From the NCBI GenBank assembly GCA_905213155.1, contig CAJMHI010000020.1, positions 1 to 31,556 on the forward strand: a DNA stretch of 31,556 nt, written 5' to 3'. Each line of letters opens with the position of its first letter. Positions within the stretch are counted from its first letter, which is position 1. The position numbers and the translations under genes were made by a program. The notes under the pieces are model-generated. The model saw only the letters and a program-made list of their open reading frames with translations. It was not told the origin of the DNA and searched no databases. Below are positions 23,456-30,555 of this stretch, in pieces. The DNA comes from an uncultured Acidaminococcus sp. Lineage in GTDB: Bacteria; Bacillota; Negativicutes; Acidaminococcales; Acidaminococcaceae.

Positions 23456-24740
23456 AACGCCCTCCCAGCTGCTCGAAATCTTTCCAAAAATCCGGATAGG
23501 ATTTGGCAACGCAATCTGTTCCTTTTAAAATAATAGGCTGCCGGCACCGGATGGAAGCGATAGCTAGACTCATCGCAACCCGGTGATCATTCCAGCATTC
23601 CACAGTACCTCCGGAAAAAGATGCCACACCGTCAATAGATAGCCCATCCGGGTTTTCCGTAATATGGGCGCCCAGCTTAGTAAGTTCTGTCGCCATCGCC
23701 GCCAGTCGGTCGCATTCTTTTAACCTGAGCCGCCCGGCATGGATAATTTCCGTGTGCCCTTGACTCAGTGCTGCCGCTACTGTCAGGACAGGAATCAGAT
23801 CCGGGCAATCCGCTGCATCAATCGTCGTTCCTGTACTACTAGCAGGTTGACTGACTAGGTTTTTTGCCACAAAATCCACTTGTCCACCCATCTTTTGCAA
23901 GATGGGAATAATGGCCCGGTCGCCTTGGCATGATTGAGCATTCATGCCAGCCAAGCTAATATTTTCTCCCAGCATGCCTGCCACGAGCCAAAACGCCGCT
24001 TGAGAATAATCTCCTTCCACATGGGTATCTTGGGAAATATACTGCTGGTTTCCCGGAATATCATAATGGCGGTAATTCGTATGATGAATGGTGATACCGT
24101 ATTGCTGCAACGCTGCCAGCGTCAGGGCGATATAGCTCCAGGATTCCAGCTTGCCCACAATGTCCAAAGTGGAGTCTCCCTGCAAAAGGGGAAGGGCAAA
24201 TAAAAGGCCGCTGATAAACTGGCTGCTCACATCCCCGGGAAGGATAAACTGCCCCGGACGCAGCGGTCCCTGCACCGTAAGAGGGAAATGATTCGTCTGG
24301 CTACCTTCTCGGAATACAAGTCTCTGTTTTCTAAAAATATTCGCATAGGGAGATAAGGGGCGAATCCCCAATTTACCGGATCCGGTAAAGATAATTTTCT
24401 CTCCAGATAGTGCCGCCAGAGGAATCATAAAACGCAGTGTAGACCCGGACTCCCTGCAGTCCAGCAATTTTCCTGTCAGCCCATGCTTCATGCCGTGAAC
24501 CTGAAAGCAGGTCCGTCCATTTTTTCCTTGGCTGGCGGCAATTTTCGCACCCAGCTGTTCTAAACAGGTGCGGGTAGCCTCTATATCTTCACTGCTGCTG
24601 ACGCCGTCTATCCGGCTTTTCCCCTCTGCCAGCGCCGCACAGATAAGGGCTCGGTGGCCCATACTTTTGGAGGAAGGAACCTGTACGGTCCCGGTTAACG
24701 GGCCCGGGATAATTCGTAAGCTTACCTTATTTTTTCCCAT
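23436..24740 (-). CDS. aroA: 3-phosphoshikimate 1-carboxyvinyltransferase (EPSP synthase)
   Basis: A 434-residue enzyme joining shikimate 3-phosphate and phosphoenolpyruvate. The N-terminal VPSSKSMGHRALICAALAEGKS holds the conserved Lys and Ser-rich binding loop. The loop near residue 96 reads DCRESGSTLRFMIPLAAL, where EPSP synthases usually have NAGTALR, so this is the divergent class II-like version. GDVSSQFISGLL, RLRLKECDRLAAMATELTKLGA and DHRVAMSLAIA are the other signatures. It overlaps tyrA by 14 bases and aroC by 20. Predicted glyphosate tolerance from the ESGST variant would be speculation. Confidence 0.95.
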   Translation of the reverse strand: MGKNKVSLRIIPGPLTGTVQVPSSKSMGHRALICAALAEGKSRIDGVSSSEDIEATRTCLEQLGAKIAASQGKNGRTCFQVHGMKHGLTGKLLDCRESGSTLRFMIPLAALSGEKIIFTGSGKLGIRPLSPYANIFRKQRLVFREGSQTNHFPLTVQGPLRPGQFILPGDVSSQFISGLLFALPLLQGDSTLDIVGKLESWSYIALTLAALQQYGITIHHTNYRHYDIPGNQQYISQDTHVEGDYSQAAFWLVAGMLGENISLAGMNAQSCQGDRAIIPILQKMGGQVDFVAKNLVSQPASSTGTTIDAADCPDLIPVLTVAAALSQGHTEIIHAGRLRLKECDRLAAMATELTKLGAHITENPDGLSIDGVASFSGGTVECWNDHRVAMSLAIASIRCRQPIILKGTDCVAKSYPDFWKDFEQLGGRYEQYDR

Positions 24741-25593
24741 AGAACAGATCCCTTCTCTTTTGCTTGGCTTGCTCCATCATTGCTTCCAAAAGTTCACGAT
24801 TATCTTGCTGCAAAGCCTTTTCCCATTTTTCCAGCTGTAGCTGCAACTTATTGATTTCCTGTAGCACAGGCCCTTTATTTAAGAGGAATAAATCACTCCA
24901 GAGTTTTCCATTGATATCGGCCACCCGGGTAGCGTCCCGGAAAGATCCAGCGATAAAATATTTGGTATCGGGATGCATGGAATCACTGTTAACGAGACTT
25001 ACAGCCAGCACATGAGGCAAATCACTGGTATAAGCAATGATACTGTCGTGTTCTTTTACCGTGAGATCCACCACCCTGCCACAGCCTATAGCATAGGCCA
25101 TATCCCGCAAGAAAGCTTCATGTTCAGGCCGGTTGTTCTTTCTTTTGATCACAATAAAATTGGCATTTTGGAAAATCTGCAGAGTACTTTGGCTGTATCC
25201 TTTTCCTTCCCGTCCTGCCATCGGATGCGTAGGAACAAAATCCATCTCCGGCCCCAACAGCGCATCAATCTGATCCGGTGTTGTTCCTTTAATCCCCATC
25301 ACGTCCGTCAGCAATACATCTTTTTTCCAGTCTCTCACATGATCTCGGACAAAAGGTACAAATGCGCCAGGATACATACAGCAGATAATTACGTCCGCTT
25401 CTCCCAGAAGCGTCGGGTCGGCATCAGCCATTTCATCAATATACTTTTCATCCCGCGCCATCATGGTCACAATATGATTGGTGTCCATGCCAATAATGTG
25501 TTTAACTTTCTGTGCCTTCAGCGCCTTTGCGTAGGAACCTCCAATGAGCCCCAATCCCACAATGGCAAATACCGTATCTTGCAATGTTTTCAT
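24727..25593 (-). CDS. tyrA: Prephenate dehydrogenase
   Basis: A 288-residue NAD-dependent oxidative decarboxylase forming 4-hydroxyphenylpyruvate for tyrosine. VGLGLIGGSYAKALKA is the Rossmann loop (Gly13, Gly15, Gly18). THPMAGREGKGYSQS carries the catalytic His and substrate-binding motif. EHDSIIAYTSDLPHVLAVSL and GSFRDATRVA follow. It ends with a charged helix and no ACT domain, so feedback control may lie mainly with the attenuator. It is the first structural gene of the operon. AGAGGATGG precedes the ATG, about 67 bases after the leader terminator. Confidence 0.95.
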   Translation of the reverse strand: MKTLQDTVFAIVGLGLIGGSYAKALKAQKVKHIIGMDTNHIVTMMARDEKYIDEMADADPTLLGEADVIICCMYPGAFVPFVRDHVRDWKKDVLLTDVMGIKGTTPDQIDALLGPEMDFVPTHPMAGREGKGYSQSTLQIFQNANFIVIKRKNNRPEHEAFLRDMAYAIGCGRVVDLTVKEHDSIIAYTSDLPHVLAVSLVNSDSMHPDTKYFIAGSFRDATRVADINGKLWSDLFLLNKGPVLQEINKLQLQLEKWEKALQQDNRELLEAMMEQAKQKRRDLFYGKK

Positions 25594-25659
25594 GCTGCTT
25601 CCATCCTCTTTCCTTCTATGCTACCTTGTTGTTTGTCCTTCTATTTTACTCTGCTGCAC

Positions 25660-25690
25660 AAAAAAAGCAGGCCCGCAAGGAGTCTGCTCA
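25660..25690 (-). terminator. Attenuator terminator upstream of tyrA
   Basis: On the minus strand AGCAG-A-CTC and GGG-C-CTGCT form a hairpin (5 pairs, one mismatch, 3 pairs, loop CTTGC). It is followed directly by seven T. It lies between the leader peptide stop (25714) and the tyrA start (25593), where an operon attenuator belongs. A small hairpin (GGTCA/TGACC) lies just upstream. Confidence 0.75.
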
Positions 25691-25713
25691 ACGGTCATAT
25701 CTTGACCTATCCC

Positions 25714-25851
25714 TTATATTCGGAATGCCGCTCGCTTATCGGTAGTACCATCATGAAATTGATCGCACGCAAAGTAGCCAACGCTACCATAATAGCCCTG
25801 GCTAAAAAAATACCCATATGCAGTTTGCCCAATTTCATGAGAGCTTAGCAT
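25714..25851 (-). CDS. Tyr/Phe-rich leader peptide of the aromatic amino-acid operon
   Basis: A 45-codon ORF from the ATG at 25851 to the TAA at 25714-25716. AAAGGCGG lies about 8 bases upstream. It has five Tyr (12, 14, 20, 21, 26) and five Phe (15, 16, 27, 32, 43), including YGYFF and YYGSVGYF, but no Trp. Nine of the ten aromatics fall in residues 12-32. It lies about 30 bases after a good promoter and 24 bases before an intrinsic terminator, ahead of tyrA-aroA-aroC-pheA-aroE-aroK. This is the arrangement of ribosome-mediated attenuation as in E. coli pheA and trp: stalling at Tyr/Phe codons when charged tRNA is scarce would favour antitermination. I could not identify the antiterminator pairing by eye. 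Confidence 0.8.
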   Translation of the reverse strand: MLSSHEIGQTAYGYFFSQGYYGSVGYFACDQFHDGTTDKRAAFRI

Positions 25852-25887
25852 CTTTCCAACCGCCTTTTTTTACAATGGAATGGGTAA

Positions 25888-25916
25888 AGGATACTGCTTT
25901 TTCGAAAAACTGTCAA
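25888..25916 (-). promoter_or_regulatory. Promoter of the aromatic amino-acid operon
   Basis: On the minus strand a perfect TTGACA (25911-25916), a 17-base spacer and TATCCT (25888-25893). Transcription should start near 25881, giving about 30 bases before the leader peptide. Confidence 0.8.
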
Positions 25917-25970
25917 TAAATTTTTCGTAATGCAAATTTTTCTAAAGAAGCTGTATCATAACTAACAACA

Positions 25971-26579
25971 TTACAGAACTAAAGGCACATCCAGATCTTC
26001 CAGCGCATGACCTGTGGTATCACAGAAACGGACCCGCAGGCTGCCATATTTAGGCAGACGCTTTAGTGGCAGAAAAACCACACTTTGCTGGTACAGATCT
26101 TCCCTGTCCGTTTGGAGATTTTTAGGATCCTGCAAGGCCACGGTAACATTTAACAGCCGTCCAAAGCGTTCTACTTTCGTTATGGCTAGATTCCCGTCCT
26201 TGCCATTTGTATTCATGGCAGCATACAGGACTAGTTTTCCTTTATAATCAGGGCCGGAATAGGTCCGCTGTACGTCTGCCACCTTTTCTTCCCCGCGAGA
26301 AATCTTTTTGATGCTCCGCACTTCGTCGGTTCCCTGTTGTTTTTCCGCCGCTGGCACAAACGCAGTCCCGACAAATCCGGGCACCTTAGCTTCCGCATCA
26401 TGTTCCCAATCCGCATGAGCCTCATTAGACTTGTACAGCACTTTCCCATCTTTTACCACCCGGTCACTGACAAATAGTTCCCCGTCTGCCAGTTTCGGAG
26501 ACTCTGCCGCATAGGCAGGCGCTGTGCAAGCGGCCAGCACCAGCAGCATGGCCGCTGTTTTTTTCATATTTTTTAGCAT
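25971..26579 (-). CDS. Small exported protein of unknown function
   Basis: About 202 residues with a signal peptide (MLKNMKKTAAMLLVLAACTAPAYA, then AESPK) and an AYA-A cleavage site. The mature part has no membrane segment and appears beta-rich (GKLVLYAAMNTNGKDGNLAITKVERFGRLLNVTVAL; VVFLPLKRLPKYGSLRVRFCDTTG). I do not recognise a family. ATG at 26579 has GGAAGG about 10 bases upstream; the ATG at 26588 is too close to it. Much longer in-frame extensions (to 26840) would run into the divergent Mrp gene and are rejected. It is divergent from mrp. Confidence 0.78.
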   Translation of the reverse strand: MLKNMKKTAAMLLVLAACTAPAYAAESPKLADGELFVSDRVVKDGKVLYKSNEAHADWEHDAEAKVPGFVGTAFVPAAEKQQGTDEVRSIKKISRGEEKVADVQRTYSGPDYKGKLVLYAAMNTNGKDGNLAITKVERFGRLLNVTVALQDPKNLQTDREDLYQQSVVFLPLKRLPKYGSLRVRFCDTTGHALEDLDVPLVL

Positions 26580-26615
26580 ACGATTCATCCCTTCCAATTT
26601 TACTACATCTCTGTT

Positions 26616-26645
26616 ATTATACACGTTTTTTGACTTATTGGTCAG
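26616..26645 (-). promoter_or_regulatory. Probable promoter of the small exported protein gene
   Basis: On the minus strand CTGACC (26640-26645), an 18-base spacer and a perfect TATAAT (26616-26621). Confidence 0.5.
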
Positions 26646-26663
26646 TTGGAAATTGTAACTTAT

Positions 26664-26692
26664 TTGCATCCAGTTGTTTTTTCTTCTATAAT
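26664..26692 (+). promoter_or_regulatory. Promoter of mrp
   Basis: TTGCAT (26664-26669), a 17-base spacer and TATAAT (26687-26692). Confidence 0.82.
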
Positions 26693-26738
26693 GGGGACAA
26701 GGTTGCAATTCATTCAAATTTCGAGGAGGCATCGTATT

Positions 26739-27578
26739 ATGGTGCAGCAAAAACAACCCTATAAGGCAAAATATGCGCCCAAACAACAGCCCAATCCCCA
26801 GGATATTGCCATTGCAGATTTTCTCAGCCATGTGAAACACAAGCTGGTGGTCATGAGTGGCAAAGGCGGCGTGGGTAAAAGCACAGTCGCAGTAGACCTG
26901 GCTCTTTTACTCAGTGCGCGGGGCTATAAAGTAGGCCTGATGGACGTGGATCTCCACGGTCCCAGTGTTGCTGGCATGCTGGGCTACATGGGTAAGCGCG
27001 TGCAAGTCGAAGGGGAAAAACTGATTCCGTTCCATTACAACGACAATCTGGAATTTATCTCTGCCCAAGGGTTCTTAGCCCAGGAAGACGATGCGCTCAT
27101 CTGGAGAGGCCCGCTTAAAATCGGCGCCATTCGTCAGTTCATGAGCGATACCAAGTGGGATCCCCTGGATTACCTGGTGATTGACTGCCCACCCGGCACA
27201 GGAGATGAACCGCTGACGGTTATTCAAACCATTCCCGATGCCCAGGCGATTATCGTCACCACCCCCCAAAAGGTGGCACTGGATGACGTGCGCAAATCCC
27301 TGAAATTCTGTCAGCTGGGAAACATCAAAATCCGCGGTATCATCGAAAATATGAGCGGATTTATTTGCCCCCACTGCGGCCAGGAGGTAGATATTTTTAA
27401 ATCCGGCGGCGGCAAGGCCCTGGCAGAAGAAAAAGGCCTGCCATTTTTGGGAAAAATACCTATTGATCCCCAGGTTGTCAGCGCCGAAGACGACGGTAGC
27501 CCCCTGGAACATCTAAGCGAAGCTAGCCAAAAGGCCCTGGATACCATTGTGGATAACGTACTGGTTGCGGATAAGTAA
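26739..27578 (+). CDS. mrp: Mrp/ApbC/NBP35-type P-loop ATPase, Fe-S cluster carrier
   Basis: A 279-residue cytoplasmic protein. VMSGKGGVGKST (residues 39-49) is the deviant Walker A motif of the MinD/Mrp family. DVDLHGPSVAGMLG and YLVIDCPPGTGDEPLT (Walker B region) follow. The CPHC pair (Cys210, Cys213) binds a bridging iron-sulfur cluster in the dimer. Mrp proteins assemble or carry [4Fe-4S] clusters, in keeping with the Fe-S enzymes of this anaerobe. There is no N-terminal DUF59 domain. The ATG at 26739 has GAGGAGG nine bases upstream; earlier in-frame codons from 26646 overlap the promoter and are rejected. Confidence 0.93.
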   Translation: MVQQKQPYKAKYAPKQQPNPQDIAIADFLSHVKHKLVVMSGKGGVGKSTVAVDLALLLSARGYKVGLMDVDLHGPSVAGMLGYMGKRVQVEGEKLIPFHYNDNLEFISAQGFLAQEDDALIWRGPLKIGAIRQFMSDTKWDPLDYLVIDCPPGTGDEPLTVIQTIPDAQAIIVTTPQKVALDDVRKSLKFCQLGNIKIRGIIENMSGFICPHCGQEVDIFKSGGGKALAEEKGLPFLGKIPIDPQVVSAEDDGSPLEHLSEASQKALDTIVDNVLVADK

Positions 27579-27586
27579 ATAGCGGA

Positions 27587-27635
27587 TAACATAAAAACAG
27601 CTTTCTGCCAAAAACAGAAAGCTGTTTTTATGTTA
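27587..27635. terminator. Bidirectional terminator between mrp and the symporter gene
   Basis: A perfect 21-base inverted repeat (27587-27607 and 27615-27635) with a 7-base loop and A5/T5 runs in the arms, giving a U-run after the GC-richer part of the stem in either direction. Confidence 0.9.
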
Positions 27636-27637
27636 TG

Positions 27638-28876
27638 CTATGCGTTTTCTTCGATGGGATTTCTCATAGTCCCTTCGGTTCTGGCAATGATAACCGCACT
27701 GGCGGCATCTCCTACGATATTAGGAATAACCCGTCCCATGTTTAAAATCCGATCAATTCCTGCCAATAGGCCGATGGCTTCCATAGGTAGATGCGCAGAG
27801 CTCAAGACAATGGTCAGCATGACTAATCCAGAACCAGGAATCCCAGCCGTCCCCACGGCAGCCAAAGTAGCCGATACCATAACCATGGCCTGATCCATGG
27901 CGGTTAAATGTACACCAAAGATTTCCGCGGTAAAAACTACAGCGACTGCTTCATAGATAGCTGTCCCGTTCATATTCATGACAGCGCCAAAAGGAATGAC
28001 GAAATTGGCTGTATCCTCATCCACACCCAAATTTTTAGTGCATTGCAGGTTAATAGGAATAGTCGCTACCGAGGAACATGTGGCGAAAACAAATGCCATG
28101 GCTTCCTTCATAGTCTTTAAAAAACGGAGGGGAGAAATATGCCCGATAACGCCGGCCATAATACCCGCCTGGGCTACAATGACATACAAGAAACCTGCCA
28201 GATACAGAGCTGCAATACATTTCAGATAAGGAATCATAATAGCTGAGCCATTCTTGCCTACGACAGTAGCCATCAGGCCAAACACACCATAAGGGGTAAA
28301 TTCCAGGACCATATTGGTCAGATAACCCATCACATCTTTCCCTACACGGAAAATATTCAGGAGCGGTTCCCCTTTTTTACCCATTTTCATTAGGCAAAAT
28401 CCCAGAAGCAGGGCAAAGAAAATAATCTGCAACAGGTTCTGTTCTGCCAGAGAGTTAAACGGATTGGATGGAATGATATTCACCAGCGTCCCAATGAGAG
28501 ATACATCCTTTCCCGCTTTTTTCACTGGAGCGATGGTATTAGATAAATCCACTCCGGTCCCCACGTGGAACAGATTGGCGAAGAATAACCCCACCACAAT
28601 GGCGGCAGCGGTAGAAATGAGAAAACTGGCAACTGTCTTAGCACCCATACGACCTAACTTTTTCCCGTCTCCCACATCAGCAGCGGCGACTACTAAGAGG
28701 CACAGCACCATAGGCGCTACCACCATTGTCAGCAGGCGGGTTAGAATCGTCCCTAATGGATTTAATACTGCTGCCTTCGGTCCAAAAATCAGCCCGACTG
28801 TAATCCCCAGTACAAAGCCTATCATAATCCGAGTAAATAAACTCCACTCATTCCACCGTTTAAAGAGCAACCCCAT
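27638..28876 (-). CDS. Dicarboxylate/amino acid:cation (Na+ or H+) symporter, DAACS family
   Basis: A 412-residue membrane protein of the GltP/GltT/DctA fold with about eight membrane segments. FATCSSVATIPINLQC corresponds to hairpin loop 1 (usually SSSATTLP). GAVMNMNGTAIYE is the conserved NMDGT-like Na+ site in segment 7. AVGTAGIPGSGLVML is hairpin loop 2. DRILNMGRVIPNIVGDAASAVIIA covers segment 8, where substrate side-chains are chosen. The TCSSVATIP and NMNGT forms deviate a little from glutamate carriers, so the substrate (Glu, Asp, C4-dicarboxylate, Ser/Thr) is open. It lies 45 bases after the UxaA-family gene and is probably co-transcribed with it, suggesting uptake of that enzyme's substrate. 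Confidence 0.92.
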   Translation of the reverse strand: MGLLFKRWNEWSLFTRIMIGFVLGITVGLIFGPKAAVLNPLGTILTRLLTMVVAPMVLCLLVVAAADVGDGKKLGRMGAKTVASFLISTAAAIVVGLFFANLFHVGTGVDLSNTIAPVKKAGKDVSLIGTLVNIIPSNPFNSLAEQNLLQIIFFALLLGFCLMKMGKKGEPLLNIFRVGKDVMGYLTNMVLEFTPYGVFGLMATVVGKNGSAIMIPYLKCIAALYLAGFLYVIVAQAGIMAGVIGHISPLRFLKTMKEAMAFVFATCSSVATIPINLQCTKNLGVDEDTANFVIPFGAVMNMNGTAIYEAVAVVFTAEIFGVHLTAMDQAMVMVSATLAAVGTAGIPGSGLVMLTIVLSSAHLPMEAIGLLAGIDRILNMGRVIPNIVGDAASAVIIARTEGTMRNPIEENA

Positions 28877-28921
28877 TTTTCTCCCTCTTTCTTCCTACCC
28901 AAGTTTCTTCTTAATTCCTGC

Positions 28922-30433
28922 TTACACGAAACGACACACATGGTCCACTGCGATATCAGAAAAGCCAAAGGCCTCTGCCTTCGTCAATTTTCCATTGGCC
29001 ACATGCTGCAGTACATCTACCAATTCCCTTCCCATCTTCTGATAGGTTTTTTCGCCTCGGATAATCGCACTTAAATCCACGTCCATATTGTCTTCCATTT
29101 TCTGGTACGTCCGCCCATTTGCAGTGACTTTCAGCACAGGAACAATGGCATTTCCTGTAGGTGTACCCCGGCCAGTAGTGAAAACTACGGCTTGGCATCC
29201 GGCTGCTACCATGCTGGTCACCGAAGAAATATCATACCCGGCTGTATCCATCACCAGCGCTCCTTTTTTAGTAGGTTTCACAGCCTGCTCCAGCACTTCC
29301 TGAATGGGGCGGGTACCGCCTTTACGAATACAGCCCAGGCTCTTTTCATCCAGTGTAGAAAGTCCGCCCGCTTTGTTTCCTGGTGTAGGTTGTCCAGCAC
29401 GGCAATCCTGACCGGCCCCGGCCAAGTGCTTTTCATATGCCTCACAAACGCGGATAATCTGGTTATGAATTTCCGGAGTAGCTGCTCGTTTGGACAGAAT
29501 ATGTTCTCCCCCAATCCATTCTATGGATTCACTCATCATGCTGGTTGCCCCCAAGTCTACCAGAATATCACTGGTTTCCCCAACTGCTGGATTACTGGCA
29601 ATGCCGCTGGTAGCATCGGAACCCCCACATTCAATTCCCAAGAAAAATTCCGACATGGGAAACAGTTCTTTTTGCTGCATACCTGCAGCTTGGACCATAT
29701 CCCGTGCTGCCCGCGTGGCTTTTTCAATCGTTTTCAGGGTTCCCCCTTCATCCTGGATGCCAAAATCAACCACCGGTTTCGAGGTCATTGCCCGGATTTT
29801 ATCTCCCAGTTCTTTATGTCCTACGGTTTCGCATCCCAACCCAATAATCACAACCCCATATACATTGGGATTGCAGGCAAATCCCGTCAATACTTTCTGA
29901 CTCATGGCAGTATTAGCCGCCACATCACTGCACCCTGTATTAAAAATAATATTAACAGCCCCACGCACCTGACTTGCTACTACCCTGGCACTTTCACTGC
30001 CACAAGCACAGGTTGGCAGAATCAGCACGTGATTTCGGATACCTGGCCTCCCTTCTGCCCTACGGTAGCCCCAAAACTCCATAGTCTTTAGGGATGGATC
30101 GCCAGCTGACTGCACGGCTTCCGTTTTCCAAGTATGGTCCACCATTTCATTTTCATAGTGGCGGGGTACACTTTTTAGGTTCTGATCTGAGACCCAATGC
30201 CCTTTATCCACGGCTTGGACCAATTTTCCTAAGCTTTCCCCATATTTGATGATCTCTTCCCCTTCTGTCAAATCTCTCAAGGCGATTTTATGGCAGTAAG
30301 GAATTTTATCCTCGGCTGTAAGGAATTTCTCCTTTCCTTGGTTTTGATAACAAACTTGGTTTCCCTCAGGAATTTCTTCCACACAAGTCACCACATTATC
30401 CTTAGGATCCATCAGCAACGCATTGATTTTCAT
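28922..30433 (-). CDS. UxaA-family hydro-lyase (altronate/galactarate dehydratase-like)
   Basis: A 503-residue protein with a SAF domain at about 1-90 and a UxaA/GarD catalytic domain after it. Signature segments are GYRRAEGRPGIRNHVLILPTCACGSE, NTGCSDVAANTAM, VVIIGLGCETVG, FFLGIECGGSDATSGIASNPAVG and FTTGRGTPTGNAIVPVLKVTANG. Several conserved Cys suggest the iron site of this family. Relatives dehydrate D-altronate or D-galactarate, or remove sulfite from sulfolactate; the actual substrate is not visible here. It is divergent from a LysR regulator and followed by a DAACS symporter, so it may act on an imported acid. GGGAGGG lies about 7 bases before the ATG. Confidence 0.85.
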   Translation of the reverse strand: MKINALLMDPKDNVVTCVEEIPEGNQVCYQNQGKEKFLTAEDKIPYCHKIALRDLTEGEEIIKYGESLGKLVQAVDKGHWVSDQNLKSVPRHYENEMVDHTWKTEAVQSAGDPSLKTMEFWGYRRAEGRPGIRNHVLILPTCACGSESARVVASQVRGAVNIIFNTGCSDVAANTAMSQKVLTGFACNPNVYGVVIIGLGCETVGHKELGDKIRAMTSKPVVDFGIQDEGGTLKTIEKATRAARDMVQAAGMQQKELFPMSEFFLGIECGGSDATSGIASNPAVGETSDILVDLGATSMMSESIEWIGGEHILSKRAATPEIHNQIIRVCEAYEKHLAGAGQDCRAGQPTPGNKAGGLSTLDEKSLGCIRKGGTRPIQEVLEQAVKPTKKGALVMDTAGYDISSVTSMVAAGCQAVVFTTGRGTPTGNAIVPVLKVTANGRTYQKMEDNMDVDLSAIIRGEKTYQKMGRELVDVLQHVANGKLTKAEAFGFSDIAVDHVCRFV

Positions 30434-30468
30434 TTCTTTCCCTCCCGCTTTCTTAACTTTCTGATAAT

Positions 30469-30497
30469 ATCATAACTATTATATTTCATAAGTTCAA
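30469..30497 (-). promoter_or_regulatory. Promoter of the UxaA-family hydro-lyase and symporter genes
   Basis: On the minus strand TTGAAC (30492-30497), a 17-base spacer and TATGAT (30469-30474). Confidence 0.75.
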
Positions 30498-30507
30498 TTT
30501 TGTGTTG

Positions 30508-30536
30508 TTTACATTAGTATAAATATTATTTATACT
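30508..30536 (+). promoter_or_regulatory. Promoter of the LysR-type regulator gene
   Basis: TTTACA (30508-30513), a 17-base spacer and TATACT (30531-30536), about 20 bases before the ATG. Confidence 0.7.
30516..30536. promoter_or_regulatory. Probable LysR operator in the divergent promoter region
   Basis: A perfect 10-1-10 inverted repeat (arm AGTATAAATA) containing the T-N11-A form of LysR-type sites. Its centre (30526) lies about 64 bases upstream of the predicted start of the hydro-lyase transcript, the usual activator position. It also covers the spacer and -10 box of the lysR promoter, the usual place for self-repression. Confidence 0.7.
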
Positions 30537-30555
30537 ATATAAAGGGAGAGTGAAG

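Noticed and set aside
25707..25838. 43-codon hydrophobic ORF in another frame of the tyrA leader
   Set aside because: It overlaps the Tyr/Phe-rich leader ORF but has no ribosome site and contains no Tyr/Phe cluster; probably chance.
24973..25848. 291-codon open frame on the plus strand across tyrA and the attenuator
   Set aside because: Antisense to tyrA and to the leader region; no motif and no initiation signals.
25594..25970. T-box riboswitch upstream of tyrA
   Set aside because: No AGGGTGGNACCGCG-like T-box sequence is present; the leader ORF and terminator explain the region better.
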